DNA of 6,669 nucleotides from Verrucomicrobiota bacterium (GTDB lineage Bacteria > Verrucomicrobiota > Verrucomicrobiia > Limisphaerales > UBA1100): the NCBI GenBank assembly GCA_028872645.1, contig JAPKDK010000162.1, positions 1 through 6,669 on the forward strand, read 5' to 3'. The notes under the pieces are model-generated. The model ran no database searches and was not told the origin of the DNA. It worked only from the letters and a program-made list of their open reading frames with translations. Positions 6,311-6,669 of this stretch are shown here, piece by piece; the first letter of the stretch is position 1; every line of letters starts with the position of its first letter. The translations under genes and the position numbers were made by a program.

Positions 6311-6669
6311 CCCGATTACTCAAAAAATGTTTTTTCCTGTCCGTGGGTCTGCACCTGCTGCTGGTGGCCGTGCTGATTTTGGGCGCGGCATTTCTCGTGA
6401 CCCAACCGGAAAAGGTGCCGGCCGTGCTCAGTATGATTGCCCCCAGTGAACTGGAAAATTTACTCAACCCGCCCGCGCCACCTCAAACCAAGCCGAACAT
6501 CAATCAGCCCAGTGCCGTACGGCACACCCAAGTGACTCCGCCGCGTCCGCCAGTAAAGCCAGTCGTGCAACCGCCAAGAGTCATCCCGCCCAAACCGCCC
6601 AGAGTGAAGCCAACACCGCCCAGAGTGAAGCCAACACCGCCCAGAGTGAAGCCAACACCGCCCAGAGTG
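6307..6669 (+). CDS. TonB/TolA-like energy transducer, N-terminal part (cut by window edge)
   Basis: This reading frame runs 121 codons to the window end without a stop. It starts at ATG 6307, which overlaps the ExbD-like stop (ATGA) and has AAGGAGG at 6293-6299, seven bases upstream. A short basic N-terminus (MTRLLKK) precedes one membrane helix at about 11-31. The helix holds S12 and H16 in LSVGLH, the SxxxH spacing that TonB and TolA use to couple to their ExbBD/TolQR motor. A segment like the early TonB periplasmic region follows (MIAPSELENLLNPPAPP), then a strongly Pro-, Val- and Lys/Arg-rich linker from about 55 on, ending in exact PPRVKPT repeats from residue 97. The polyproline character fits TonB better than TolA, whose middle is helical and alanine/lysine-rich. 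The C-terminal domain that would decide this lies beyond the window. Confidence 0.8.
   Translation, partial: MTRLLKKCFFLSVGLHLLLVAVLILGAAFLVTQPEKVPAVLSMIAPSELENLLNPPAPPQTKPNINQPSAVRHTQVTPPRPPVKPVVQPPRVIPPKPPRVKPTPPRVKPTPPRVKPTPPRV
6595..6669 (+). repeat. 21-bp tandem repeat coding PPRVKPT, three full units plus a partial fourth
   Basis: Units run 6595-6615, 6616-6636 and 6637-6657, with 12 bases of a fourth at 6658-6669. The full units are identical at every base, and the partial one matches as far as it goes. Each unit is seven codons in the frame of the TonB/TolA-like gene, starting at residue 97. A degenerate relative, PPRVIPPK, lies just upstream at 6571-6594, so the array probably grew from an existing proline-rich segment. 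Because 21 is divisible by three, gain or loss of units changes linker length without breaking the frame. The total number is unknown because the window ends inside the array. Confidence 0.95.

Noticed and set aside
6595..6669. CRISPR-like array at the right edge
   Set aside because: The units abut without spacers and lie in frame inside a coding gene, so this is a coding tandem repeat.

Overview
This window reads as ordinary chromosomal DNA from a Gram-negative bacterium with moderately high GC. Every confident gene is on the + strand and packed densely. The TonB/Tol-type energising operon at the right end implies an outer membrane. The gene mix and the proline-rich style of the envelope proteins would suit a Verrucomicrobiota/PVC or similar lineage, but that is a guess from general familiarity; the sequence holds no taxonomic marker.

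Layout. (1) Bases 2-46 may be the last codons of an upstream gene that overlaps moaA by the four bases GTGA. (2) 43-1113 is moaA, a radical SAM enzyme for molybdenum cofactor, complete with both Fe-S cysteine sets and the terminal Gly-Gly. (3) 1162-2052 metF, 2049-2636 coaE and 2633-4825 glgB form a tight run. metF/coaE and coaE/glgB overlap by ATGA, and none of the three has a convincing Shine-Dalgarno sequence. They supply methyl-folate, coenzyme A and glycogen branching, so the group looks like shared transcription rather than one pathway. (4) 4826-4976 is the only sizeable intergenic gap. It holds a good sigma70-type promoter, a short inverted repeat across the -10, and a perfect Shine-Dalgarno sequence. 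(5) 4977-5897 (ExbB/TolQ-like), 5894-6310 (ExbD/TolR-like) and 6307-6669 (TonB/TolA-like, cut by the window edge) form a second operon joined by GTGA and ATGA overlaps, each gene with a strong GGAGG. These three proteins would form an inner-membrane proton-driven motor and its transducer to the outer membrane.

The most unusual direct observation is at the right edge. The transducer gene contains an exact 21-bp tandem array, three full units and a fourth cut by the end, coding a PPRVKPT heptad in its proline-rich linker. Other points are an insertion of about 20 residues in MoaA, a Pro/Glu-rich C-terminal tail on the ExbB-like protein, and possible alternative hairpins around the ExbB Shine-Dalgarno sequence. 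I see no mobile element, CRISPR array, RNA gene or defence system, and no evidence of a wholly new biological system.
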